Assembly: GCA_026874595.1 (NCBI GenBank)
Contig: CM049310.1
Span: 40,055,558-40,119,557 of the forward strand
Direction: 5' to 3'
DNA length: 64,000 bases
From: Sipunculus nudus
Lineage: Eukaryota; Annelida; Sipuncula; Golfingiida; Sipunculidae
Made by a program: the position numbers and the translations under genes. This document shows, piece after piece, positions 35,906 to 48,400 of the stretch (positions are counted from its first letter, which is position 1; each line of letters opens with the position of its first letter). The notes below the pieces were generated by a model, which saw nothing but the letters and a program-made list of their open reading frames with translations, had not been told where the DNA came from and ran no database searches.

Positions 35906-38587
35906 AATCCAAGTTTCCTGTGATCTTCTTCAGTGTGTCACACCTGACCAACAGCAGCCCTTAGTACTGATGAATGTATGTGGCCCTTGCAAGGACTAAA
36001 AAAAATCCTTATTTCACAGTGTTATAGAGTCATACAAATTTATTATGGTATATATTTGAAATCAATTTTTTTTATGGTGATACCTTCAAAGTTGATAGAT
36101 TGTACCATTGGTGTTAGCTATCCTTATCCTTCACAAAATTTCATTATAATATAATCTGATCAGATCATTTCATGTAAAGTTGCGAACAGAAAGACCAACT
36201 AAGGCATGTTTAAACAAGCAATAAGGAGAAATTAGAAATGAGCCTAAGCAAGAATTGATAAATATATAATTATCTCATTTATTTAATCCTGAACTTTTTT
36301 TTATGTTTACAAATAATTATTACATGCAAAAATGACTGTAATTAGGCATACAGTTTGTACTGAATTTGTGAAAAATTAGATTTTTTCAAAACCTTGTATA
36401 GTTAAATCAATACAGAAATCATACTTATTGAAAAATGAACTGTTAAAGTGTAGTTTGTTTTGAAACTCATTTGCAGAGAGGGTATCTCTGGTATAGGTGA
36501 GTGTGGCATCATGGGCTTTAAATAAAATATATCTTTAAGATGTTTGGAGAAAAAAGCAAGACATAAACCTTAACATAGGAACATTACAGGCAGCTGAGCT
36601 AAAAAGGATTTGTCCTTTGACCTGCTGAATGGGTATGTTCCATTAACTTACCAGTATTTCTTATTTTTCAAGGTGCAAAAAGTCCAATAAGCTTTTAAAC
36701 CACAATTCAGCTTATGCAAGATGTTTAATGATGGTTCCAACATGCTACATATTTCATTTCACTCTTGTACTTTGCATATATGTCTTTGACTAAAAGAAGC
36801 ACACTAAATTATTTATATTTATAAAATATTTTTTAAATGAAAAAAAAAATATCTTGCTGAATTTCATCATTAATTTTTTTACAGTGAGCATGAAACCACA
36901 CTTTCCAGCTAATAAAAGAAAAATAACAAACAATGTGTGAAACATGTATAATCTCAAAATATATATAATCTCCAAATATTTCACATTTATAGCACAGAAA
37001 AACAATCTACCACATTCCTGAAAAAGTGTGTGCATACATATAGCTGGTTCTTTAACTTAACAGTGGTGTGTAAAGCTATGACAAACAATCCACCTTTAAA
37101 AATTGTCATCTCAAAACTCTCCTTGATAAAAAAACATGATATGCGTGTATTTTTAGCCAAATCTGATGCATACAATCCTACTGATGTTTAATACACAATT
37201 ACCCCTTTCTGAAGGGTGTCTTAAATTTAAAGATTCCCCTGTTTCCCCCCCCCCCCCAAAGAGAACAAGTATGGTTTATTGCCAGGGTATGCATTCATCC
37301 CTGTTTGTGTGTGTGTGTTTTATGTTTGTGTGTGTTTGTTCACAACAAAACTGATGCAATCAAGAACTTAATCTCATGAAATTTTAGAGCATTTTTGGGA
37401 ATGGGCCAATGAAGAATCAATTAGATTTTGGTGTGGATCCAGCATATGATCTGGATTCAGGAACATCAAATGTACAGTCACTCCTGCAATACAAATAAAC
37501 CTGAAAATTTAGGCCAAATAAGTGAATGCAAACATGGTTTTGGGAGCATCCCACAAGGGTCCTCCCACATGGTAGAGGGTTGCATTCAGTAGAATGCAGA
37601 TTTCTAATTTAAACTTTGGCTTTATGACATCAATCAAAACAAATAAGTGAATGCAAACATGGTTTTGGGAGCATCCCACAAGGGTCCTTCCACATCTTGG
37701 AGGGTTGCATTCTGTAGAATGCAGATTTCTAATTTAAACTTTGGCTTTATGACATCAACCAAAACAAAAAGTCCTAGAATAGTCAATTATCTGATCTGAG
37801 CAAACCTTCAACAGGTACTGTTAAACTAACAGACCGATAGATCTTTACAATATCTAGCTCGGCCCAAGACAACTACCGGTAGGTCTTATCATTACACTTA
37901 CATCTCATTTGATTTTTATGTAAAATATAAAATATAATACCCTAATATGGTTTCATATAATTCATATAATATCACATGTATTTTTAGGATCATTCTTGCA
38001 GGAGGTGGGACCTTATACAAGTAGGCCTACTATTTTCATAAAAATTACAAGATATTAAATAATCTGATAATCAAACTCAAAATATCTTTCCTTTTTTCAT
38101 TAGCAAACCCATACACAACATATCAAAATGACATTCTTCTTCTATACCATATTTTTTACTAATAAGTTTGTTATCTCATTATTTTTAACTATATAACAGT
38201 AAGTGGACAGCTAATGTTCATGAGCATATTTCAAGAACTGCTCAGGACCAGTCATACAAACTTTACAACCATGGTGCATAAACACTACAAGAACATGATA
38301 TGCAGATTGGCGATCTACACAATCATTATTAACATCATACTGACATCCATGAGAGTCAAAAGCTGTACTCTGAATCCAAAATGTAAGCACACCCATGTCA
38401 ACATTCCATATTCACTATAGACCATAAAACAGGCATATTCGCAATTAAACCCAGTTCATTCTGATAGCATTTTTTCATATGCACATTGCATATTATCAGT
38501 CCTTAAACATGGAATTAAATGTGACAAAATAAACACACAAAATGTTGACATAGTAATTCACATACACAGCTGTAATGACCTCAGTAG
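35906..38587. other. SPAG1 3' flank with a 124-bp tandem duplication
   Basis: At about 37516-37765 a 124-bp block (AAATAAGTGAATGCAAACAT and on) is present twice, nearly identical. A 13-base C run lies at 37245-37257, with a TG-rich stretch after it. The region probably includes the SPAG1 3'UTR, but no clear polyadenylation signal close to the stop was found. No other gene is seen. Confidence 0.65.
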
Positions 38588-41500
38588 TCATGAGAAATTC
38601 TTTTGGAGTTTGGTCAGCTGATCACTGGAGTAAGCGCCATCTGGTGAGATGTTTTTTCTCAAATGGCTGAACACCTGAGATAAAACTGCAGATAAAAAAA
38701 TACAATAATTTAATAAATACATGCATAATATAAATCTACTATATGGGATCATTTATTATTGATTGATGTTCAGGGACTTTGACTTCATCCTGTTTGTAGA
38801 GCAGTACTGTTTCATGGGTGAGGTTTTAGTTATGCTCATGCCGTCATGGCAATAGGGAACTGTACCTGAAGATTACTCCAACCAAACACTGCCGTTTTAC
38901 AAACTGGATGAAGCTGAAGTAACTGAACATTAATTAATTCTTTTTTTATCAGTGAAGATAAAAGAAATTTTATGTTGCAGATACCATTTATGATTAGCAA
39001 CACCTCTGATGATATATGAGAAAGCCTGTTAAAAAAGTAGAATACGGATAATTATATACTGGGTTATGTGAGGAAAGGTTGTTATAATATTCTGTCAATC
39101 CAAATTAATGTAGATATTAATTAATAAATTAAATGAACTTTTCTGCATTTTCTAGATAATAGCAGAAGACACTGAAATCACTGGTACATCAGTCCACAGT
39201 TTAGATGACATAACTTTAAGAGATTATGTCCAGCACACATGGAACTTACAGGGTACACAGTTGTAAAACATGATTTAATGAAAGCAGAGTATCTGGTATA
39301 TTAAGATGCAGAGGACTGTAGAGACAACATGGCGTACAACACCAGTGTAACAACTAATGTTAACACTAAGGTCTTGTACTTGATATATCAGATGTAGCAA
39401 ATGCTGATTACCTATACAGTACAGATGATAATGGTTTTGTCCTTATCATGGGTTATATTAGTCAAGCAGCTTAACTTAAGACAAATCATATAAGACTTCA
39501 ATAGATTCGCTAGCCATCAAATCTAATTTATATATGATGAATGTACAAAATTATGCACATACCGTAAAAAACCGCATATACGTCGAGAAATTTGTTCCCA
39601 AAAAATTAACCCAAAAAAGGGGAGTCGACTTATGTGTGGGTCTAAGCCTGAGAGGCAAAATTTTGCACGAACTTAGTCAAACTGCCGGCCTGAATGTCTT
39701 AACTGATCGACAACTAGATATCCGTTTCCGGTGAAGTCAGGTACACAAGTCCCCCTTTCGGTCCAAAAATACAGTCTAATAAGGTTTCAGAATAATTTTT
39801 TTTTCAAATTTTGACCATTTACGCTGTTCTTTCATTTGGATAATGCAGTATATTAAAATGTTTGCAATTTACATGGTTGATGACAACCAGGAAATGACCT
39901 GCGTCTAGCTATAATGAGCTTCATTCACAGCCAATTAAGTACGAGTGCAAGAGGCACGGGTATTGCGTAATCAGTTTGGATTTTATCCAGGGCATCGGCC
40001 CCTGTGTATTTGACATCCAATTATGTTACAGTATTTCCCCACAAAAACATTTGGTGCTTGCGTAAGTTTGCAAACATGTAAACAGTAAAAGCCTGTGGGC
40101 TGTGGTATCTGAACTAAAGACAGGTGACAAGTGGCTGATTACAGCACCGATTAGCGCTCACTCGGTACGAGGATGGCTGCTTGTCCCAAGAAGCCCAAAA
40201 CTAGGTCACGCTGTTCACCTGTGTACTTACACATGGGGAAATTATCACTCCCTTCAGAAGTTCCTATTTAAAAATAACCCCAAATCGTAGTGAATGACTG
40301 CGGCCCTGAGCAAAGCTCGGGGAAAAAAAATAGACCAAAGTTCAACCTGACATCGATATCGCTATGAACAAATGAACACAAAACCTGCAAGACTTCGTCA
40401 AAATTAGTACTCCACAGAATGTGAAATATATAATTCATTCACAAAAACTTTCATCAAAAAGATAGGAAAACGGTCGATCAAAGAACGACTGACGTGTTGG
40501 CCACGTGTTGCCCTTGCTTCCGTGCTCTCACTCTGTGGTTCGCTATGCTGGATACCTAAGCTGCATATATGCAGTTATATCACATGTAATTGTTCATTAG
40601 TGCGTCCGTCTGTGGAGGCAAGGAAGACCGGAGTTAATTAAAACTTGAATAAAACTGTCGTTTACGGCCTTGTGTTTTCTCAGAATGTATAATAAAAATC
40701 TCTGATAATAAAATTCCTGCCCTTGATCCATGGATATGACCAAGCTGATACAGCTTACACTGTCATGTGGCCTTTTCAGGCGACTCACTTGGTCCCAACT
40801 TCGCGCGTTCTTTTCAATTTAGATTATATAAAATGTAGAGAAGTCTGTGACAATCCTGCTTTAGTAACACGCTTAAATAGTCATGTTTTTATTGATATCT
40901 TACACAAACAATCATTAGAAGTTTAAAATAAATGAGCAATGACGGAAAGTGTGAGAAATCCTAGGCTTTTCTATTATTGCGCACCTGCCAATTCTGGGTG
41001 CCAAACGATCTTCATTTCTGCAAAATACTTAAAGTATCGACCTGTTATATTTATCAATCTAAGAGTCTTTATGATGCCCAATAACTTTTAAATAGATTGC
41101 ACAACAAAACAAATGACATTTTTACAGTTAAAAAAAAATTGGAGTGGTATGAATGTCAAAAACGAGTGGCCAGTCATACAATTCACTTTCCCCAGTGGCC
41201 TGTCACACTACTCTTGCTGGTCATGTATGCTGCTTCAGACCTGTTTTGACCTCCAGAAGGGCTTTTTACCTGATATTTACCCTGAAAATTTATACTCGAC
41301 TGATAAGCGAGATCGACTTATATGCGAGTTTTTACGGTATTTTTACCTTTTTTATCGTCTTCTGACATGAACATGGCGACCACCTGGAAGCGAGGAACCT
41401 TCACCAAATGAGACAGGTACTGGTACACCTTGGGATACTCTCCTGTAACATAGTAACAACACAGTCTTAAGTATGAAATCAAATACTGTAGTGCATGCAT

Positions 41501-42484
41501 ATATGACAGAGTAAAGTCATACTGTGTCTGTCTGTCACTCTATGCTGTAACTCATGGTATGGCCAAATAAGAAGTCCTCAATATTTTCTGTCAAAAAAGA
41601 ATTCAATATATATATATATAATATTAGAAAACAGATATATAGATAGATTTAGATATATATACACACAGAGATAACCAAGGTTAGCAAACCAATTTCAACT
41701 TATTCCAAATTCTCCCCAAACCAGTTCAACAATATATACATTAAAAAGTTTTGTTATTACACCATATATACATACACAATTAAACCTCCAATGGTGGGAC
41801 CTATTTTCTGTCATAATTATAACAGATATAAGTCTGTATTAGAGATTTTATGGAACATGGGGTCTTGTTTGCATCAGGTGGCCTTAAGTTTTAGTCGTCA
41901 CAGAGAGCTTAAGTGTCCATAATAAAGCTCTGCCTGTACAGAGAGGTTCTATCATTAAGAAACAGTTTATTTTTTCCAACAATTACCTTTATTGATCAGG
42001 CTATCATTCATTATGGCCAATATCTTGCTTAACATGTCCCCTTCAAGTTTGTTACTTATAACATGTGGTAGTTCTTGTGGTTGCACCTGCAGAAGCAGTT
42101 CTGCATATGGTGCTGTGTTCTTGACCTTCTTTAGAGCATTCCATGCTGTCATGAACTCGTAGGGAGTAGCCTTGGTGAGACGTGGAGACCCTGAGCTTGG
42201 GACACTCTCCGGCTGTAACACTGGGGAAGGAATCACTCGTTTATGATCCTGTTTGACTTTTGAGGATTTATTTGAGGTCTGAGCTACTGGTGTGGCTTCT
42301 GAATTATTTCCTTTGTTTTCTGTCCTTACAGCTGGTTGTTTACTTTCTGATGTTTCCTCCACCTTTAATTTCACTTTGGGCTCAGCAGGTGTCGCCACTG
42401 TAGGCTCACTGATGTCAGAGGACACAGGTTCATTCTTCCTCTCTTCTTTAATGTTTGGCTCTTCACCTGAAGATGAATTAGCAT
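38588..42484 (-). CDS. SPAG1 C-terminal exons with RPAP3_C domain
   Basis: Exon 41987-42484 begins with a Lys/Glu/Pro/Ser-rich linker, then TKATPYEFMTAWNALK, the start of RPAP3_C. It continues LLQVQPQELPHVISNKLEGD. Exon 41347-41442 adds YPKVYQYLSHLVKVPRF. The last exon uses acceptor TATCTGCAG and reads LSQVFSHLRKNISPDGAYSS, ending QKNFS and TGA (38588-38590). A nearer AG (38671-38672) would put the tail out of frame. For 42484 the phase requires AG within CATTAAAG, a poor pyrimidine tract; the better-looking TATTCAG eight bases upstream does not fit the phase. RPAP3_C binds the RUVBL1/2 ATPases in related proteins. Confidence 0.85.
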
Positions 42485-45400
42485 CTTTAATGCTGAATAC
42501 ACCACTGATCAGGAAGTTAAAATCCAGATTATACAGATGAAAAGGTAGTTCATCCTTAATAACTAGTGTACTGATATTCATATAGTTAAAATTTACGGCC
42601 GATTAGACCGCCTCAACAAGCATGCAAATTGTACATAATACTTGACTCCAGTGTTCGCAACATATGAGCCAAAACACTGGTTTTGTCTAAGGGCAAAGCT
42701 TTAAGGAAACCAGGGACATGCATCTGTGATGCTAAAAATCTCTTTTGGAATGGCTTGCTGAATCAAGGTCTGTGAAAGTGTAACTGCCTCAGACTTGATG
42801 GTATGAAGATGGCCAGAGGTTCTGTGCACAGAAGCCTAAGACTTACAAGCCTTACTAATAGTAGATTTGAAACATGAATAAAAATGATGATTACATGGTG
42901 AGATTTCAAACCCCATTACTAAGTTTCAATCCTCCCTAGTACCTGTTGCAAGTTTGGTAGGGAGGGTCTCCTGCACTACCAGCAGGTGTTAAAGGTTCTC
43001 TTACTGTGTGCTGCTGTCTCTGGCTCTGTATCCTCCTCTGAGGATGACTCCTCCTCTATCAGCACCCTCCTCTTGGACTTTGCCGCTGCTTGCTGCTCCT
43101 CCTAGAAAAACAATGTATAAAAATAGTATATCAGTGGCACTTGGACCATCCCCCCTCCCCACTATCTTGTAGAGGAAGAGAAAGAAAGAGAGAGGAGAAA
43201 CTCTGTCATTACTTATCCTGTGACCAGATCATAACATGTATGCTTAGTTCCTTGGCTTGTTTTATTGTGATTTTAATTTAATTTGGTGCATAAATGATTG
43301 TTTGATTATTCATATAATTTTCAGGGAAGGATCCAGCATTCTGGAAAAAGAGGGGAAAACTAACAAGAAAATCTTTCACGGGTCCCAAGATCCTGAAAAA
43401 GGGGCCCAGGTCACAAAAATTGGTCTGAAACCCTTTAGATAATTTTTTAAATGGCTAAAAAGATAAAGTCTCCAATTTATAAAATCCACTTTATAAACAA
43501 ATCAGTCCAAACATATTGTGATTTTCTTCCAACTTCTTTAATACATTGTACACTGAGGAGATGTTCATCCCTTCTTACTGAAAGTCTAAAGAGAAGATAT
43601 AATACTTGAAAAATGAAAGCTTTGATGTCTGTTTTAACTTATCAGAAATTTTGTATTTTTTTCCCATCTAAAATCAACCCATTTTGAGTAAATAAAGTCT
43701 GCTGATTGGTTGGATTGCTACATTCATGAGGCAAGATTTTCAAAATGGTGACTGCTGACTGGTGTATTATTTTACCTCATATTTAGATAATAATATGCAA
43801 AACAGAATCACATGATTGGATACTTCCAATGAACAAAGATACTAAATCTTGGTCAACAATGATGTCATAAAGAAGAGCCAGATTTTACTTTTTTGCATGT
43901 TCAGAGCAGCTCACAACCCACCTGTTTGACTAGCAGCTGGACAGCCAGCTGTTCCTTTCGAGCAGCTGTGTTCTTGGGGTCCACCTGCAGTAACCTCTTC
44001 AGGTCATTCAAACTGTCAGTGTACTTCTTCATCTCCTACAATATAATGTCACTAACATAAATAACATGTCCAAATCTCTCAACAACCAAGTAATTACTGG
44101 TTTAATATTACACTTAAAATGGAAAATTCTACCTTGAACCTAAAATCAACTTTCTCTAACTGTTAACTTTAAACAGAGCTGGAGGTCCCTGGTTCAATCC
44201 CCACCACAGTCTCAAAGGCAAACTAGATAAACCTGTGGTGAGTTTTCCTCTTGTGTGTTTATTACATGTTTATAAACTTAAGTAGACCAGTTGCAGGTCG
44301 CAGAAATCTAAATTATAGCAGAATCAATTATCACATATCCTATTTATTATTCAAAAGTATGCCATGGACCTTTTTGTCCCACTGTTTATTGCCATCTTGT
44401 AAACCTTGAACCGGAGTGATACACTTAGTACAAATTATATGAATTATCTGAGAACATTAAGCATGTTTACAATGAAACAAACATAGTTTGTCAAATGATT
44501 TACTGTCACAGGTGTGTTGTGTTGTCTGTTATTATAAGCCAGTTTTCTTTAGTATTAAAGTGCTATCTGTCTTATTTGGGATGACACAATACTAAACTTC
44601 AAGTGAAAAATGAAAGATGGGTAGGATATGCTAGTGTTTATAATGAAACAAACATGAGTTTGTCAGATTTCATGGTCTGTTACAAATTATTTGCAGTAGT
44701 GATGAGCTGCTCACCTTATTAGCCTGTGCTCTTCTGAACAATGCCTTGACATTCTTGGAGTCCAAACCCAGGGCTACACTGCAGTCTCCAAAAGCAAGCT
44801 GTGGCTGTAATCAGAGCAGGGCAAATTTAACTACAGGCATCAATACCACCGAAGTGCTTCATTCATATTCTCAATTTTTGAGCTCAAGGAAACTTGCACC
44901 AAGATATGATGTATGTAGCCCACCCAATCCTACATATTCCACCTTTCAGCCCATAAAACAGTTGGTAAAGAATTTGGCTCAGCCCACAACACCCTTCGAC
45001 AACATTTACAAATCAGCCTGTGGGCTGCAAAGCACAGGGTCCACACAGGACTCCTCTGACCACTCAACAGAAGGTTTCTTCTAATATTACACACAAAAAC
45101 AAAAAGTACACATTGTTGCACACCCTTATAACTGGATTATTTACAAGTTACCATATTATTCATAGTTTTTTTAATTCATTTTATAACATTTATATTTATT
45201 AACAACTAGAGATTTTATATGTATCAAGACCTAGTGGAAGATCAGTATATTCTGAACAAGCTCCCCTGAACAGAGATTTAGTACTAAATAAAATAGATAA
45301 ATAAATATCACTTATCATATAATCTTTCTGACATATGAAATGAGTATACATGACATTTTATATTTATATCAATAATATCATAAAATATAATAATAAAAAA

Positions 45401-48400
45401 CTATAGTCCGTTTGATCCCCTCATGTCCACCTGTTTTTTGCTATGAAAATTTTTATTTGGTACATTTCAAGGGAAACAATTATATTGTAGAGGAGAGGAT
45501 TACATAACCTAATTTTCAACTAGGTAAATAAATTCCTACCTTATGCCATATTTGAGTAACAGAATTTTCTGAAAATATGAGAAATCAGTCTACATTTTAC
45601 AACATATCAGACCCACTTATGGCAGTCAAGATCATTGGTCACATGCAAAAACAGCCTCAACTGACAGCTGATGATTGGATGATCTCATGTAAACACTCTA
45701 AAAAATATAACCAGCTAAAACGAAAATGGCTGCTTATGGAGGGACACACAATATCTGCCAGATCATGATAAAGAGACTAAAATGTTGTGAAACATGAACG
45801 GGGGATTTATTGTAAAATTCTTAGCTGCCATGTTAGTTTGTCACTTCCATATGTTGTTTACTTGGAAAATATTGAAAAATATAAACTTTTAAGTAAATTA
45901 TCTACAAAAAACAGGTGGACAACAGGTGGTGAAACGGACTATAGATTAGGAATTAGTCACATCATAATTGTCAGTGTTATACCTATAAACTTATACACTC
46001 AAGAATTAGTTCATCTTTCTGATGATGACCTAATTATTTCTAAGTCTTATGAATCAAGCTGACAAGATGCACCAATAGTTCTTAAGAATCATTCCAGTTT
46101 GCAGATAAACCAAAGTCTCTGAAATGTCAACAGGTAAAACATAGCAAATAATGTCCTAGCCATGTTCAATGTAAATGTCCTACTTTTTAATAAAATTATG
46201 ACTTTGGGTAAGCAGGACTATACCTTACTGATCTTGAGGTAACAGAGAGCCCTGTTGGTGTAGGCTACAGCTTGATCAGGCATGGCTTCTATACAATCTG
46301 CATAGTGAAGGACTGCCTGGTCATACTGACCCTGAAAAAATATTAAGAAAAGATATGTAGGTATAAAGAGTACAGAAGTTACAGTGCAGTTAATACAATA
46401 TTTTCTTGTTATCGCTGCAGATACACATAACAAGTCCATGATATCCAATAACTTTACTATATGAATTATGAAACAAACTTTTATTAATCTCCAAACAATT
46501 AGTCTGCTGCCATTATCTGTCAACATGAATTATGGGACATAACTTTACTGTTATCTAAATGCCAAAATGGTGACCTACTGCTTGAACACATTTGTTTCCT
46601 TGAGCCTTGGACTTTGTGAATTTTTCCTCCCTCTGTTTGGAGGTGAGCTCAGCTTGTGTCTGCTCTATGGGCCTTGGCTCTGTTGAGGGCTTTTGGACTG
46701 ATGCTACGGGAGGTGCAGCAAACATTCCTGGCACAGCAGGCATTCTGGGTAACTTTTCTCTCCAACGCGACCCATGTCTTTGTTGCAGCATCTGACTACA
46801 CCTGAAGATGAAGTAAAGCTAAATTCAGATACCAATCTCAGTTAGGGTTGGAATGATATCAGTTTTTAATACCATGGTAATAATATAAAATTTGTCCCCC
46901 CCCCCCCAGGACAAATCTACGGTGAAAAGCCCCCCTAGGAAAAAAGCCACCCTGGTCAAAAGCCCCTCTACCTTAATGATAAAGAGGACAAAACCCCCTC
47001 TTCAAAAAAATATTTTTATAATTATTTTAAAATTCAGTATTTTCTAATAAACTAGATGTGTCGGAACGACACGAATGCCCCCGCCTTGGGCAAATTAGAA
47101 ACATTTGTAAAATTTTGAAAATTTTTTTAAGTACAGGAGGTGTCGTATGGTCAAAAGTATGTCAACAAGGGCAAAATGCAAACTCGATCTGTAACGGGTC
47201 ATTATCAAGCAACACACCAAAAATCATGCCAGTATATGCAGGCATTGTGAAAAAAAGTCCATACATGTGCATTTTCCATAAAAATTTCTGTCTTTCATGA
47301 AATTTTCTATGTTTAGGAGCCGTAAATCAATCAAAAGTAGGTCAACCGGGATGAAACGCGAACTCGATCTGTAACTGTCATTATCTGCCCACACATAAAA
47401 AATCAGGGTGGTATCTGCAGGCATTGAGGAAAAAAAGTAAGTACATATGCATTTGTTATGAAAATTTATATTTTTCATGTAACTTTCTATGTTCAGGAGC
47501 AGTCAAATGGTCAAAAGTAGGTCAACTGAGAGAAAACAAAAACTCGATCTGTAACTGGTCATTATCTGCCTACACACCAAAAATCAGGTCCGTATTTGCA
47601 GGCACTGTGAAAAAAAGTCCATACATATGCACCTTTTTATGAAATTTTCTTTGTTAGAACACCGTCAAACGGTCAAAAATAGGTCAACTGGGACAAAACG
47701 TGAACTTGATCTGTAACTGGTCATTATCTGCCCACACACCAAAAATCAGGCCAATATCTGCAGGTATTGTGAAGAAAAGTCTGTACAAGTGTATTTGTCA
47801 TGAAAATTTATGTTTTACATGAAATTTTCTATGTTCAGGAGCCGTAAAACAGTCAAAAGTAGGTCAACCAGGACGAAATGCAAACTCAATCTGTAACTGG
47901 TCAATATCTGGCCACACACCAAAAATCAGGCCAATATCTGCAGGCACTGCAAAAAAAAGTCCGTACATGTGTATTTGTCATGCTATTTCATATTTTTCAT
48001 GAAATTTTCTATGTTCAGGAGCCGTAAAACGGTCAAAAGTAGGTCAACCAGGACGAAACGTGAACTCGATCTGTAACAGGTCTATATCTGCCCACACACC
48101 AAAAATCAGGCCAATATCTGCAGGAATTGCGAAAAAAAGTCTGTACATGTGTATCTTTCATGAATATTTCTATTTTTCATGAAATTTTCTATGTTTGTAC
48201 AACGGTCAAAAGTAGGTCAACCGGGACGAAACGCGAACTTGATCTGTAACTGGTCTATATTTGCCCACACACCAAAAATCAGGCCAATATCTGAAGGCAT
48301 TGCGAAAAAAAGTCCGTACATGTGTATCTGTCATGAATATTTCTATTTTTCATTAAATTTTCTAAGTTTAGGAGCCGTCAAACAGTCAAAAATAGGTCAA

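Noticed and set aside
42485-42581. Upstream Met-containing extension of the 41987-42484 SPAG1 exon
   Set aside because: The frame is open but the phase from the preceding exon and the loss of SPAG1 similarity place it in the intron.
44175-44260. GGTTCAATCCCCACC, a box B-like motif in a SPAG1 intron
   Set aside because: No matching box A or second copy was found in the window; too little to call a SINE.
44746-46062. Frames of 60-112 codons on the plus strand inside SPAG1 introns
   Set aside because: They overlap SPAG1 exon DNA on the opposite strand or AT-rich intron, with no homology recognised.
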